A DNA stretch of 64,000 nt from Marinibacterium anthonyi (GTDB lineage: Bacteria; Pseudomonadota; Alphaproteobacteria; Rhodobacterales; Rhodobacteraceae): positions 4,894,501 to 4,958,500 of the forward strand of contig CP031585.1 of NCBI GenBank assembly GCA_003217735.2, in the 5' to 3' direction. How positions within the stretch are numbered: position 1 is the first letter of the stretch; each line of letters begins with the position of its first letter. Positions 24,549 through 33,123 of this stretch are shown piece after piece. The notes beneath the pieces were generated by a model. That model was not told the origin of the DNA and did not search any database. It was given only the letters and a program-made list of their open reading frames with translations. Both the position numbers and the translations under genes were made by a program.

Positions 24549-25472
24549 TCAGTTCTCCAGTTCCAATTCCTGGGCCCAGGGCGGGTTCGGCCCGGCGCGC
24601 GCCACTGTCACTGCCGCAGCACGGGTGCCGAGCGACAACGCCTCGGACAATTCTGTTTCGCTCACCGCCGGGAACGCGGCCTTGTCCAGCCGCCCGGCCC
24701 GGCGCAGGCCCGACAGCAGCCCGGCGTTGAACGTATCGCCCGCCCCGACGGTATCCGCAACCTGCGCCGCGGGGCTGGGAACCCGCACGTGCAGGCCGGA
24801 GGCCATGATCGCCTCGGCGCCGTCGGCCCCCAGGGTGGTGACGATCAGCTTCGGGCCCATCTGCAGGAGCGCGGCAAAGGCGTCCGCGTGGCTGCCCGCG
24901 TCGGGCAGGAGCCAGGCGAGGTCTTCGTCCGAGACCTTGAGGATGTCGGCCACCGCGATCATGGCCGCAAGCCGCGCGCGGTAGGTCAGCGGATCGGTGA
25001 TGAAGCCCGGGCGGATGTTGACGTCGACCATGATCAGCGCCTCGCCCGCATGGCGGCGGCAGTAGTCGGCCAGGCTGTCGGCGACCGGCGGGTTGATCAG
25101 GCTGATGCCGCCAAAGACGATCGCCTGCGTTCCTGGCGGCGGGGGGGCCATGTCGGCGGGGCGGATGTCGCGCAGGGCGGAGCCTTCGTCGCGGAAATCA
25201 TAGGTCGCCTGGCCGTCGACCAGCGTCACCACCGCCAGCGTCGTCGGCCGGTCGGAGCGCACCGAAGGGCCAAAGCCCACGTGGCTGGCGGCGCCGTGAT
25301 CCTCGATCAGGCGGCCGTAGTCGTCGGACGACAGGCCGGTCAGCATCGCGACATCCTCGCCCAACCGTCCCAGCGCCACGGCGGTGTTCAGCACCGCGCC
25401 GCCGACATGGGGGACGCGGGTGTCGCCTTGGGGGATCAGGTCGATCAGGGCCTCGCCGCAGCACAGGATCAT
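24549..25472 (-). CDS. PfkB-family carbohydrate kinase, probable fructokinase
   Basis: The 307-residue kinase begins MILCCGEALIDLIPQGD with HVGGAVLNTAVALGRLGEDV, the fructokinase-type PfkB signature 1. It ends with VADTVGAGDTFNAGLLSGL, the PfkB signature 2 with the catalytic Asp in GAGD. It would phosphorylate fructose imported by the frc system to fructose 6-phosphate with ATP. It overlaps frcK by four bases at its start and runs to one base before the isomerase gene, so all are on one transcript. Substrate is inferred from operon context and the close likeness to fructokinases. Confidence 0.88.
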   Translation of the reverse strand: MILCCGEALIDLIPQGDTRVPHVGGAVLNTAVALGRLGEDVAMLTGLSSDDYGRLIEDHGAASHVGFGPSVRSDRPTTLAVVTLVDGQATYDFRDEGSALRDIRPADMAPPPPGTQAIVFGGISLINPPVADSLADYCRRHAGEALIMVDVNIRPGFITDPLTYRARLAAMIAVADILKVSDEDLAWLLPDAGSHADAFAALLQMGPKLIVTTLGADGAEAIMASGLHVRVPSPAAQVADTVGAGDTFNAGLLSGLRRAGRLDKAAFPAVSETELSEALSLGTRAAAVTVARAGPNPPWAQELELEN

Positions 25473-26107
25473 CGCGCGCTCTCCGTGAAAAGGATGTCGG
25501 CAGGCAATAGCGCGGTCATGACACGGGTGCCATTGGGAATGTCGTTGCCCATGGCCTTCTGGCGGGCGGTTTCGGGCGTATGCCCAAGGTCGCGCCAACG
25601 GGCCATCAGGCGGGTTTCCAGGACGTCCGCCGCCACCGGCAGGAAGATCGACAGCGCCCAGAACGCCCGCAGATCGCGCCAATGGTCCGCGTCAAGCAGC
25701 AGGTAATTGCCTTCGACGATCACCGTCCGGCAGGTGTCGGGCAGGACGGAGGCCTGGCCGATGGCGATCTCGCGCGTGCGGTCGAAGAGCGGATAGAAGA
25801 CCTCTCCGCCTGTCGCCACATCGGCGATGAACCGGGTAAAGCCGCGGATGTCGAAGGTTTCCGGCGCGCCCTTGCGGGGGCGCAGGCCGCGTGCGTCGAG
25901 GATCCGGTCGTCCAGGTGGAAACCATCCATCGGGACCACCTGGGTGGGCCGCCCGGCCTCCGTCATGGCGCGGGCCAGGCGCGGCGACAGGGTCGACTTG
26001 CCGCTGGCGGGCGGTCCCGCCAGGGCGATAAGCGCCCGGGGCGCGTTTGCAGGCACCCCGAGCGCCGCCGCCAGCAGGTCGTCAAAAGCGTGGATCGTCC
26101 GGCTCAT
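25469..26107 (-). CDS. frcK: FrcK-like P-loop kinase of the fructose ABC operon
   Basis: The 212-residue protein resembles the uridine-kinase/panK P-loop fold: Walker A ALAGPPASGKSTLSPRLAR, the substrate segment QVVPMDGFHLDDRILDARG, then VIVEGNYLLLDADHW. This is the FrcK type found in the frcBCAK operon of rhizobia, where it is linked to fructose transport. It overlaps frcA by four bases and the PfkB kinase by four. The true phosphoryl acceptor of FrcK is not firmly known. A start at 26107 was chosen because the upstream in-frame sequence is frcA coding. Confidence 0.83.
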   Translation of the reverse strand: MSRTIHAFDDLLAAALGVPANAPRALIALAGPPASGKSTLSPRLARAMTEAGRPTQVVPMDGFHLDDRILDARGLRPRKGAPETFDIRGFTRFIADVATGGEVFYPLFDRTREIAIGQASVLPDTCRTVIVEGNYLLLDADHWRDLRAFWALSIFLPVAADVLETRLMARWRDLGHTPETARQKAMGNDIPNGTRVMTALLPADILFTESAR

Positions 26108-26883
26108 GCGGGCTGCAGCACCTCGGGCGGGGTTTCGGCCCCGGTCATGTAGGCGACCGCGTCGGACATGGTGTGGTCCTTCGGGTCGATCACGCACAGC
26201 CGCTGTCCCAACCGATGGATGTGGATCCGGTCGGCGACCTCGAAGACGTGGGGCATGTTGTGGCTGATCAGGATGATCGGAATGCCGCGCGATTTCACGT
26301 CCAGGATCAGTTCCAGCACCCGGCGGCTTTCCTTGACCCCCAGCGCCGCCGTGGGTTCATCGAGGATGATGACCCGCGACCCGAAGGCCGCCGCGCGGGC
26401 CACCGCCACGCCCTGGCGCTGGCCGCCGGACAGCGTTTCCACCGCCTGGTTGATGTTCTGGATCGTCATGAGGCCCAGGTCCGACAGCTTCTGGCGGGCG
26501 ATCTCCTCCATCCTTGGTTTGTCGAGCTGGCGCAGGTACTTGCCCCGCCAGCCGGGGCGGCGCAGTTCGCGGCCCATGAACATGTTGTCGGCGATGGACA
26601 GCGCGGGGGACATGGCCAGCGTCTGGTACACCGTTTCGATCCCGTGTTCGCGGGCGTGGATGGGCGAGGTGAAACGGACCGGCTTGCCGTCCAGCCAGAT
26701 CTCGCCCTCTTCGGGGATGACGGCGCCCGATACGGCCTTGATCAGGGTCGACTTGCCGGCGCCGTTGTCGCCGATCACGGCCAGGATTTCCCCGGGCATC
26801 AGGTCGAAATCGCAATGATCCAGCGCGGTGACCCGGCCATAGCGTTTCACCAGGCCACGGCCTGCAAGAATGGGGTCCGTCAT
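26104..26883 (-). CDS. frcA: Fructose ABC importer ATP-binding protein FrcA
   Basis: The 259-residue ATPase has a single nucleotide-binding domain, unlike the fused double ATPases of ribose systems, as expected for FrcA. Walker A is GDNGAGKST, the signature LSGGQRQGVAVARAA, Walker B VIILDEPTAALG and the switch His sits in ILISHNMPHVFEVAD. The residue after ALG is VKE, typical of the CUT2 class. It powers the FrcC permease. The start overlaps the frcC stop by four bases. Confidence 0.9.
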   Translation of the reverse strand: MTDPILAGRGLVKRYGRVTALDHCDFDLMPGEILAVIGDNGAGKSTLIKAVSGAVIPEEGEIWLDGKPVRFTSPIHAREHGIETVYQTLAMSPALSIADNMFMGRELRRPGWRGKYLRQLDKPRMEEIARQKLSDLGLMTIQNINQAVETLSGGQRQGVAVARAAAFGSRVIILDEPTAALGVKESRRVLELILDVKSRGIPIILISHNMPHVFEVADRIHIHRLGQRLCVIDPKDHTMSDAVAYMTGAETPPEVLQPA

Positions 26884-27947
26884 GCCGATACCTTTCTGAT
26901 CCACTGGTCCACAGCCACGGCGCCGATGATAAGGACACCGATCAGCAGGAAGGTCCATTGCGGATTGGCGCCCGCCATCCGCAGGCCCAGTTCGAAAACG
27001 CCCACGATCAGCGCGCCAAAGAACGCGCCCAGGATCGAACCGCGCCCGCCGAACAACGAGATGCCCCCGATGACCACGGCGGTGATGGCCTGGATGTTGC
27101 CGATCACGCCTGTCGTGGCGGAGGGCGAGACCGAGCCGAAGCGGCCGATCATCACCCAGCCCGCCAGCGCGCAGATGAAGCCGACCAGGCAATAGACCGA
27201 CATCAGGGTCTTGTGGACGCTGACGCCCGCCAGCGCCGCGGCCTCGGGGTCGTCGCCCACGGCATAGACGTGGCGGCCCCATGCGGTCGAGCGCAGCACA
27301 TAGGCGAGGATGGCGACCAGCAGCACCATGGCGATGACGCCGAAGGTCAGGCGCGCGCCGCCGATGTCTATGGTGGTGCCCAGGAATTGCAGGAAGGGTG
27401 CCTGTTCCTCGATCTCCTGGCTGCGGATGGTTTCGTTGGCGGAATACAGGTAGTTGGCCGCCAGCACGATCTGCCACATGCCCAGGGTCACGATGAACGG
27501 CGGCAGCTTGACCTTGCTGACCAGCCAGCCGTTCAGCCCGCCGATGGCGGTGCCGCAAGCCAGGCCCAGGATCACCGAAAAGAATGGTGGAATGCCATAA
27601 TCGAAGGTGAATTTCCCCATGATCACCGAACACAGGACGGCAATGGCGCCGACGCTCAGGTCGATACCGGCGGTCAGGATGATCAGCGCCTGCGCGGCGG
27701 CCAGGACGCCCACGATCTGCACCTGTTGCAGGATCAGCGTCAGCGCGAAGGGCGAGAAGAACTTTGTCCCCAGCACCAGGCCGAAGACCGCGATGGCCGC
27801 CACCAGGACGATCAGCGGCACCAGCGCCGGCGTCGTGTGCAGCAGCGAATGGAACCGGCCGAACACTCCCTTTTCATGCACCTCGAACGAGGCGACCTCG
27901 GATGAGGCCCGCGAGACCGCGGCTTCGTAATTGTCGGACTTCGACAT
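26880..27947 (-). CDS. frcC: Fructose ABC importer permease FrcC
   Basis: The 355-residue inner-membrane permease belongs to the CUT2 (ribose/xylose/fructose) class: ALIILTAGIDLSVGAIAVL is the class hallmark, and GRHVYAVGDDPEAAALAGVS and AVVIGGISLFGGRGSILGAF are further conserved blocks. About eight to ten hydrophobic helices follow a charged N-terminus of 40 residues. A strong GGGAGGG site precedes the ATG. It lies 88 bp after frcB, with a stable hairpin in that gap. It is the membrane channel of the fructose importer. Confidence 0.9.
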   Translation of the reverse strand: MSKSDNYEAAVSRASSEVASFEVHEKGVFGRFHSLLHTTPALVPLIVLVAAIAVFGLVLGTKFFSPFALTLILQQVQIVGVLAAAQALIILTAGIDLSVGAIAVLCSVIMGKFTFDYGIPPFFSVILGLACGTAIGGLNGWLVSKVKLPPFIVTLGMWQIVLAANYLYSANETIRSQEIEEQAPFLQFLGTTIDIGGARLTFGVIAMVLLVAILAYVLRSTAWGRHVYAVGDDPEAAALAGVSVHKTLMSVYCLVGFICALAGWVMIGRFGSVSPSATTGVIGNIQAITAVVIGGISLFGGRGSILGAFFGALIVGVFELGLRMAGANPQWTFLLIGVLIIGAVAVDQWIRKVSA

Positions 27948-27992
27948 CCTGCCCTCCCCTGCATTGTGCCGATGGGTTTCAGCCTAGCACGA

Positions 27993-28016
27993 AAGGGGCG
28001 GAGTTCCCCGCCCCTT
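27993..28016 (-). terminator. Intercistronic hairpin between frcB and frcC
   Basis: AAGGGGCGG and CCGCCCCTT flank a six-base loop, a very stable 9-bp GC stem 19 bp past the frcB stop. Such hairpins between a binding-protein gene and its permease often protect the upstream mRNA or end some transcripts, raising binding-protein levels. No U-run follows on the minus-strand transcript, so full termination is unlikely. Confidence 0.6.
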
Positions 28017-28035
28017 CCCGGTCAACCGGCGGGGA

Positions 28036-29058
28036 TCAGCCCCAGCACAGCTCCATTCCCTTGGCGGTGTCGATGGAGTCCACTCCTTCGGCGGGCTTGT
28101 CGGTGACCAGCGCGACGCCGGTGTCGAAGAACCCCTTGCCCTCGGTCGCCTCGGGCTTCACGCCGTCCTTGGCCCAGGCGGCGATGGCCTCGATCCCCTT
28201 GGACGCCATCAGCAGCGGATATTGCTGCGATGTCGCGCCGATCACGCCGGCCTTGATGTTTTCCACCCCCGGGCAGCCGCCGTCGACCGACACGATCAGA
28301 ACGTCATTCTCACGCCCCACGGCCTTCAGCGCCTCGTACGCTCCGGCGGCGGCGGGTTCGTTGATCGTGTAGACCACGTTGACGAAAGGATCCTTGGCCA
28401 GCAGGTTTTCCATTGCCTTGCGGCCGCCTTCCTCGTTGCCGGCGGTCACGTCGTTGCCGACGATGCGGTCGTCGGTCTCGTCGCCCCACTTGTTCGGGTC
28501 GCCCACGTCGATGCCAAAGCCGGTCAGGAAACCCTGGTCGCGCAACACGCCCACGGTGGGCTGGCTGACGGCCAGGTCCAGCATGGCAATCTTGGCATCC
28601 GCCGCGTCGTCGCCCAGCGAGGCCGCGGCCCATTGGCCGATCAGCTCTCCGGCCAGGAAATTGTCGGTGGCGAATGTCATGTCGGCGGCGTCGATCGGGT
28701 CCAGCGGCGTGTCCAGCGCGATCACCAGCAGGCCGGCGTCGCGCGCCTGCTGAAGCACCGGCACGATGCCGGCCGTATCCGAGGCGGTGATCAGGATGCC
28801 CTTGGCCCCGTTCGCGATGCAGGTTTCGACTGCAGCCACCTGCGTCTCGTGGTCGCCGTCGATCTTGCCGGCGTAGCTGTTCAGCTGGATGCCCAGTTCC
28901 TCGGCCTTGGCCGTGGCGCCTTCGCGCATCTTGACGAAGAACGGGTTGGTGTCGGTCTTGGTGATCAGGCAGGCCGAGACCGTTTCGTGACCGGCGGCCA
29001 TGGCGGCACCGGCGCTTGCCACGACGGCACAAGCGGTTCCCAGGATCAGTTTTTTCAT
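28036..29058 (-). CDS. frcB: Fructose ABC importer substrate-binding protein FrcB
   Basis: The 340-residue periplasmic protein has a signal peptide ([21 protein letters not shown] then AGHE) and the ribose-binding-protein fold: [60 protein letters not shown] and [19 protein letters not shown]. The closing residues include a CWG end. These match FrcB, the fructose/mannose/ribose binder of alphaproteobacteria. GGAGGACACC precedes the ATG. It is the first gene of the frcBCAK operon, divergent from the ROK regulator, with an operator-like palindrome between the two. Confidence 0.9.
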   Translation of the reverse strand: MKKLILGTACAVVASAGAAMAAGHETVSACLITKTDTNPFFVKMREGATAKAEELGIQLNSYAGKIDGDHETQVAAVETCIANGAKGILITASDTAGIVPVLQQARDAGLLVIALDTPLDPIDAADMTFATDNFLAGELIGQWAAASLGDDAADAKIAMLDLAVSQPTVGVLRDQGFLTGFGIDVGDPNKWGDETDDRIVGNDVTAGNEEGGRKAMENLLAKDPFVNVVYTINEPAAAGAYEALKAVGRENDVLIVSVDGGCPGVENIKAGVIGATSQQYPLLMASKGIEAIAAWAKDGVKPEATEGKGFFDTGVALVTDKPAEGVDSIDTAKGMELCWG

Positions 29059-29155
29059 GGTGTCCTCCCAGACGTGCAACTGACGTAGCGGCGGCGTTTC
29101 TCCTCCGGCCGCTCGCGTCGGGGCCCAGATGAGATGATTCCCCGTCGCCTGTCAA

Positions 29156-29180
29156 TTAATAAGTCAACTTGATTTATTAA
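29156..29180. promoter_or_regulatory. Operator-like palindrome between frcB and the ROK regulator
   Basis: TTAATAA and TTATTAA form the outer arms and TCAA/TTGA the inner arms around a central C; 11 of 12 pairs match (one G-T mismatch). It lies 98 bp before frcB and 44 bp before the ROK gene, in an AT-rich island within GC-rich DNA. It is the best candidate for the ROK repressor's own site, controlling both directions. Confidence 0.65.
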
Positions 29181-29223
29181 CCGCGCGCTTGCAAAGTCTT
29201 CCCGGATATGCTGGCGCAGGGCG

Positions 29224-30417
29224 ATGACTGAAATTCGGCGATTGACAGGCGGGATCAACCAAAGCGGCGTTCGGGCGTACAACGAACGGCTGATCCTGAC
29301 GATGCTGCAAAGGAACGGCCCCACGGCGGGCCGCGATCTGGCACGCCAGTCGGGCCTGTCGCCGCAGACGGTGTCGGTGATCCTGCGCAAGCTGGAAACC
29401 GATGGGCTGGTCCTGCGGGGCGCGCCGCAGCGGGGCAAGGTGGGCAAGCCGTCGGTGCCGGTGACGCTGAACCCTGACGGGCTGTTTTCCATCGGGCTGA
29501 AGATCGGGCGGCGCAGCGCGGACCTGGTGCTGATGGATTTCGCGGGGCAGGTCCGGTCGAAGTACCGGTTGCAATATGCCTACCCGACGCCGGACGAGGT
29601 CTTTGGCTTTCTGCGCGACGGGCTGGGCAAGGCCTACGGAGACCTGACGCCCGAAGGCCGCGTCCGCATCTGCGGCATCGGCATCGCGGCCCCGTTCGAG
29701 CTGTGGAACTGGCACGAGTTGGCCGGCGCGCCGGCCCGGGATTTCGAGACCTGGAAGACCATCGACATCCGCGCCGAAGTCGGGCGATTCACCGATCTGC
29801 CGATATTCGTCACCAACGACGCCACCGCCGCCTGCCGGGCCGAACAGATCTATGGCAACGGCAAGCATTACCGCGATTACGCCTATTTCTTCCTGGCCGC
29901 CTTCATCGGCGGCGGCGTCGTGCTGAACCACCTGGTCGTCGAAGGCCCGCACGGCAATGCCGGCGCTTTCGGCCCGCTGCTTCTGCCCGGCCCGAACGGC
30001 AAGCCGGTGCCGCTGATGGACGTCGCCTCGATCCGGACTTTGGAAACGCGACTTGAGGCGGAAGGCCTGGATCGGCGCCTGCTCTGGCAGATGCCGCAGA
30101 ACTGGGACGATCTTGAATCCTACGTCGCGCCCTGGATCGACCAGACCGGCGCGGCGCTGGCGCTGGCCTCGATCACGACCTGCGCGGTCATCGACTTCGA
30201 GGCGGTGCTGATCGACGGCGCCCTGCCGCCGGACATCCGGCGGCGGCTGGTCGATCGGGTCCGCGACGTGCTGCCGACGCTGGATGTGCGCGGAGTGGTC
30301 GTGCCGAAGGTCGCCGAAGGCCGCATCGGCGGCAACGCCCGCGCCATCGGCGCCGCCAGCCGGCCGATGATCGCGGGCTTCCTGCTGGACGAATTCACCG
30401 GGCTCGCAGGGGCCTGA
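29224..30417 (+). CDS. frcR: ROK-family transcriptional regulator (FrcR-like)
   Basis: The 397-residue protein has an N-terminal winged helix (AYNERLILTMLQRNGPTAGR then DLARQSGLSPQTVSVILRKL) and a C-terminal ROK sugar-kinase-like domain. The ROK domain includes ICGIGIAAPFELWNW, FVTNDATAACRAEQIYG and FFLAAFIGGGVVLNHLVVEG. The zinc-binding CxCGxxGC cluster of active ROK kinases is absent: after GNAGAFGPLL come residues without those cysteines. So it should sense sugar without catalysis. It is divergent from frcBCAK, the position of frcR in rhizobia, and probably represses that operon through the palindrome at 29156 until fructose is present. Confidence 0.87.
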   Translation: MTEIRRLTGGINQSGVRAYNERLILTMLQRNGPTAGRDLARQSGLSPQTVSVILRKLETDGLVLRGAPQRGKVGKPSVPVTLNPDGLFSIGLKIGRRSADLVLMDFAGQVRSKYRLQYAYPTPDEVFGFLRDGLGKAYGDLTPEGRVRICGIGIAAPFELWNWHELAGAPARDFETWKTIDIRAEVGRFTDLPIFVTNDATAACRAEQIYGNGKHYRDYAYFFLAAFIGGGVVLNHLVVEGPHGNAGAFGPLLLPGPNGKPVPLMDVASIRTLETRLEAEGLDRRLLWQMPQNWDDLESYVAPWIDQTGAALALASITTCAVIDFEAVLIDGALPPDIRRRLVDRVRDVLPTLDVRGVVVPKVAEGRIGGNARAIGAASRPMIAGFLLDEFTGLAGA

Positions 30418-30433
30418 CGCGCCCGGTGACGTT

Positions 30434-31984
30434 TCAAGCCGGTTCGCGCAGCATCCGCCGCAGGATCTTGCCGGATGCCGATTTCGGGATCGCCTCAAGA
30501 ACCTCCATCTCGCGCACCTGCTTGAAATGGGCCAGCCGGGTTTCCAGGTATTTCTGCACCTCGGCCAGTGTCGGGGTCTGCGCGCCCTGGGCCACGACGA
30601 TATAGGCCTTGGGCAATTCCCCGGCTTCGTCATCGGGCTTGCCGACCACCGCCGCGTCCGCGATGGCCGGGTGTGTCACCAGCTCGGCCTCGACCTCGGC
30701 CGGGGCGACCTGGAATCCCTTGTACTTGATCAGCTCTTTCAGCCGGTCGGTGATGAACAGGTAGCCGTCCGCGTCGATATGGCCGATGTCCCCGGTCCTC
30801 AGCCAGCCGCCCTGCACGATGTTGGCCGCCGTGGCATCCGGGTTGTTCAGGTAGCCCTTCATCACCTGCGGTCCGCGCACCCACAGTTCGCCATCCACGC
30901 CGGGGTCGACATCCTGCAGCGTCTCGGGGTTCACGATGCGGCATTCGGTGTTGGAAATCGCCACCCCCGACGCGCCCGGCCTGCCCTCGCCGAAGGGCGA
31001 GACATGCGAAACCGGGGCCAGTTCGGTCATGCCATAGCCCTGCACCGCGTCCGCCCCCAGACGCGCGCCCATGGCCTTGGCGACATCCGCGCCCAGCGGG
31101 GCGGCGGCGGAACAGACCTGTTCGACGCAGGACAGGTCGTATTTCTCGACCAGCGGATGCTTGGCCAGCGCCAGCGCCACAGGCGGCACGATCCAAAGGC
31201 GCGGCGTGCGGAATTCGGACACCAGCGTCAGGAACAGGTCCAGGTCGAACCGCGGCATGGTCACCAGACCGCCACCGGCGGTCAGGTATATGTTCATCAG
31301 CACCTGCAGCCCGTAGATGTGGAAGAACGGCAGGAAGGCCACCGTCATCTCGTCCGGCGCCACGTGGGCGGGGATGAGCGACTGGTCGATGTTCACCACC
31401 AGGTTGCGATGGGTCAGCATCACCCCCTTGGGCAGGCCCGTCGTGCCCGAGGAATAAGGCAGCGCGACCACGTGTTCGGTGACGTCCACCGGCACCTGCG
31501 TCTCGATCGGCGCGCCCATGACGTCGGTCAGGGGGATCATGCCGTCGGGCGCCTCGCCGATGATGACGATATCGCGGATCTTGGTGCCCTTGATCGCCTC
31601 GCGCGCGATGTCGGCGAACATGGCGATGGTCACCAGAACGTCGGCGCCGGCGTCGGTCAGCTGGTGGTTCACCTCGTGCGCGGTGTAGGTCGGGTTGATC
31701 GTGGTCACCGTACCGCCCGACCAGGCGACCCCGTGGAAGACCACGCAGAATTCGGGCATGTTGGGCGCCATCAGCGCCACGCAGGCCCCTGCCCCCCAGC
31801 CCCGCGCCGTCAGCCCGCCGGCCAGCGCCTTGACGCCGCCGATGAACTGCGCGCCGGTCAGCTGCCGCCGGGTGGGACCGTCGATCAGGATGACCTTGTC
31901 CGGCGCGATCCCTTCGAACACGCGTTCGGTCACGGTCTTGCCGGACAGCTCCACGTCCGGAAATCTGCTTTTGTAGATTGTCAT
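30434..31984 (-). CDS. AMP-dependent acyl-CoA ligase (4-coumarate-CoA ligase-like)
   Basis: The 516-residue ANL-superfamily enzyme activates a carboxylic acid as adenylate and passes it to CoA. Motif A5-type P-loop VALPYSSGTTGLPKGVML, YGMTELAPVSHVSP, GELWVRGPQVMKGYLN, the hinge GWLRTGDIGHIDADGYLFIT with DRLKELIKYKGFQVAP, and the C-terminal lysine block PKSASGKILRR are all present. The likeness to 4-coumarate-CoA ligases suggests an aromatic or medium-chain acid. The ATG at 31984 follows GGGAGAG by 6 bases. It stands between the ROK gene (convergent) and the hemP operon on the same strand. A role supplying starters to the polyketide synthase nearby is possible but not indicated by linkage. Confidence 0.87.
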   Translation of the reverse strand: MTIYKSRFPDVELSGKTVTERVFEGIAPDKVILIDGPTRRQLTGAQFIGGVKALAGGLTARGWGAGACVALMAPNMPEFCVVFHGVAWSGGTVTTINPTYTAHEVNHQLTDAGADVLVTIAMFADIAREAIKGTKIRDIVIIGEAPDGMIPLTDVMGAPIETQVPVDVTEHVVALPYSSGTTGLPKGVMLTHRNLVVNIDQSLIPAHVAPDEMTVAFLPFFHIYGLQVLMNIYLTAGGGLVTMPRFDLDLFLTLVSEFRTPRLWIVPPVALALAKHPLVEKYDLSCVEQVCSAAAPLGADVAKAMGARLGADAVQGYGMTELAPVSHVSPFGEGRPGASGVAISNTECRIVNPETLQDVDPGVDGELWVRGPQVMKGYLNNPDATAANIVQGGWLRTGDIGHIDADGYLFITDRLKELIKYKGFQVAPAEVEAELVTHPAIADAAVVGKPDDEAGELPKAYIVVAQGAQTPTLAEVQKYLETRLAHFKQVREMEVLEAIPKSASGKILRRMLREPA

Positions 31985-32053
31985 GTTGTCTCTCCCTGTC
32001 CAAAGGATGACACGGAGAGCAAAAGACGACAATTGCCTTGAAATCGGCCCGGC

Positions 32054-32530
32054 CTAATGCAGCCGCGCCGGGATCACCTCTCGGGGCACGACGACATCGG
32101 CCATCGATGCCATCCGCCGCAGCGCCAGGCCCAGCGTTTCCGCCAGACCGGCCAGGAACGGCGCCATGTCCGCCCGCACCATCAGCGCGGCCAGCAGCAT
32201 CGCCTCTTCGCGTTCCCCCGTACCGGCGGCGCCCACCAGGTTGGCCAGGCACGCCTCGTCCGCGCCCAGGCACTTGCAGGCCACGTCGTGGCGCATCAGC
32301 GGCCGCCGCCCGTGTCGGGCGCACAGATCGCAGATCTGTTCCAGGCTCTGCAGGGCCGCGGGCCCATGTGCGGGCCCAAGGCTCAGCGTGAAGTCGCGTT
32401 CGGCCTGATCCCGGGCTTCCTGGCCCGAACAGCACAGACGCAGGTAGATCACAGCCCCGGCCTCGACCGGGTCAAGATCCGCGACCAGCCCCACCGGGGC
32501 ACCGCCCCGGCGACGTTGTGCCCCGGTCAT
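32054..32530 (-). CDS. Uncharacterised protein, third gene of the hemP mini-operon
   Basis: I do not recognise this 158-residue protein. It is rich in Ala and Leu and has seven cysteines, including CDLCARHG, DVACKCLGADEACL and LRLCCSGQEA, a pattern that could bind metal or haem-iron. No signal peptide or membrane helix is clear. Its start codon overlaps the hemP stop by four bases (ATGA), so it is translated with hemP. Related bacteria often place a cysteine-bearing hypothetical gene after hemP. A part in haem or iron handling is plausible from context only. Confidence 0.7.
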   Translation of the reverse strand: MTGAQRRRGGAPVGLVADLDPVEAGAVIYLRLCCSGQEARDQAERDFTLSLGPAHGPAALQSLEQICDLCARHGRRPLMRHDVACKCLGADEACLANLVGAAGTGEREEAMLLAALMVRADMAPFLAGLAETLGLALRRMASMADVVVPREVIPARLH

Positions 32531-32694
32531 TTCGTCAGGATCAGCTTCCCGGCCTTCGTGATCCGAAGGCGGTAGACCTGATCGCCCAGGACGATCTCGG
32601 CCAGGTTGCCACCGGCGGTCAGCGCCAGCGCGTCGTGTTTGGGCAGGACCGGGACAGAGGTCTCGGTATCGGTGAGGGTGGACCGCACATTCAT
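32527..32694 (-). CDS. hemP: Haemin uptake protein HemP
   Basis: The 55-residue protein ends in the HemP signature: AEIVLGDQVYRLRITKAGKL followed by ILTK. HemP (HmuP-like) proteins are tiny and act in iron- or haem-responsive expression of haem uptake genes; their fold is a small beta-sheet. The start at 32694 (MNVRSTLTD) overlaps the stop of the preceding 55-codon gene by four bases, and its own stop overlaps the next start likewise. An upstream in-frame start at 32763 is inside that preceding gene and was rejected. No haem receptor or ABC haem importer genes are in the window. Confidence 0.88.
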   Translation of the reverse strand: MNVRSTLTDTETSVPVLPKHDALALTAGGNLAEIVLGDQVYRLRITKAGKLILTK

Positions 32695-32858
32695 GTCGCT
32701 TCGCGCCCCCGCGCTTCCATTCTTTCGATAATCCATTCTATGCCATTGGACAGGGGCAGCCACGGTTCAAGCAGCAGGGCCCGGATCTCATCCTGACACA
32801 CGTCACGTGTGTCGCGCCGATCCGCGTGGGGAACCACGCCGGATATCTGATGTCGCAT
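32691..32858 (-). CDS. Uncharacterised 55-aa protein, first gene of the hemP mini-operon
   Basis: This short frame reads MRHQISGVVPHADRRD, then TRDVCQDEIRALLLEPWLPL and SNGIEWIIERMEARGREAT. It has a good ribosome site (GGAG, 7 bases before the ATG) and a four-base ATGA overlap with hemP, both strong signs of a real gene. The second half is probably a helix (residues 22-50) with a Pro-Trp-Leu-Pro break. I do not recognise a family. Tight coupling with hemP suggests a role in iron/haem response. The 265 bp upstream hold no gene. Confidence 0.72.
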   Translation of the reverse strand: MRHQISGVVPHADRRDTRDVCQDEIRALLLEPWLPLSNGIEWIIERMEARGREAT

Positions 32859-33123
32859 CAGTCGTCTCCACGTCTCGGGAATGGCTCCCCCAGACCGGTG
32901 GGTGGGGTGGCTGTGCTCGTAAAGACTACTTTTTTGCTCGGAATTATCAAGTCGAGTTTTTTAGTCAGGATAAGGATTGGCGGGGATCTGCAGGAAAATC
33001 TGGCTTGCGGGGTGGAGATTTGCGCGAAAAGGCGGGCGCGGGACGCGCCAGGACCGCCGGCACGGGCCCGTGCCGATTCGTCACACCAGGGATGATTCGT
33101 CCAATGACAGGCGTTTTCCGGAC

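Noticed and set aside
32859-33123. Iron-box (RirA/Irr-like) operator before the hemP mini-operon
   Set aside because: I looked for the known iron-response palindromes by eye and found no convincing match, only AT-rich runs near 32925-32970.
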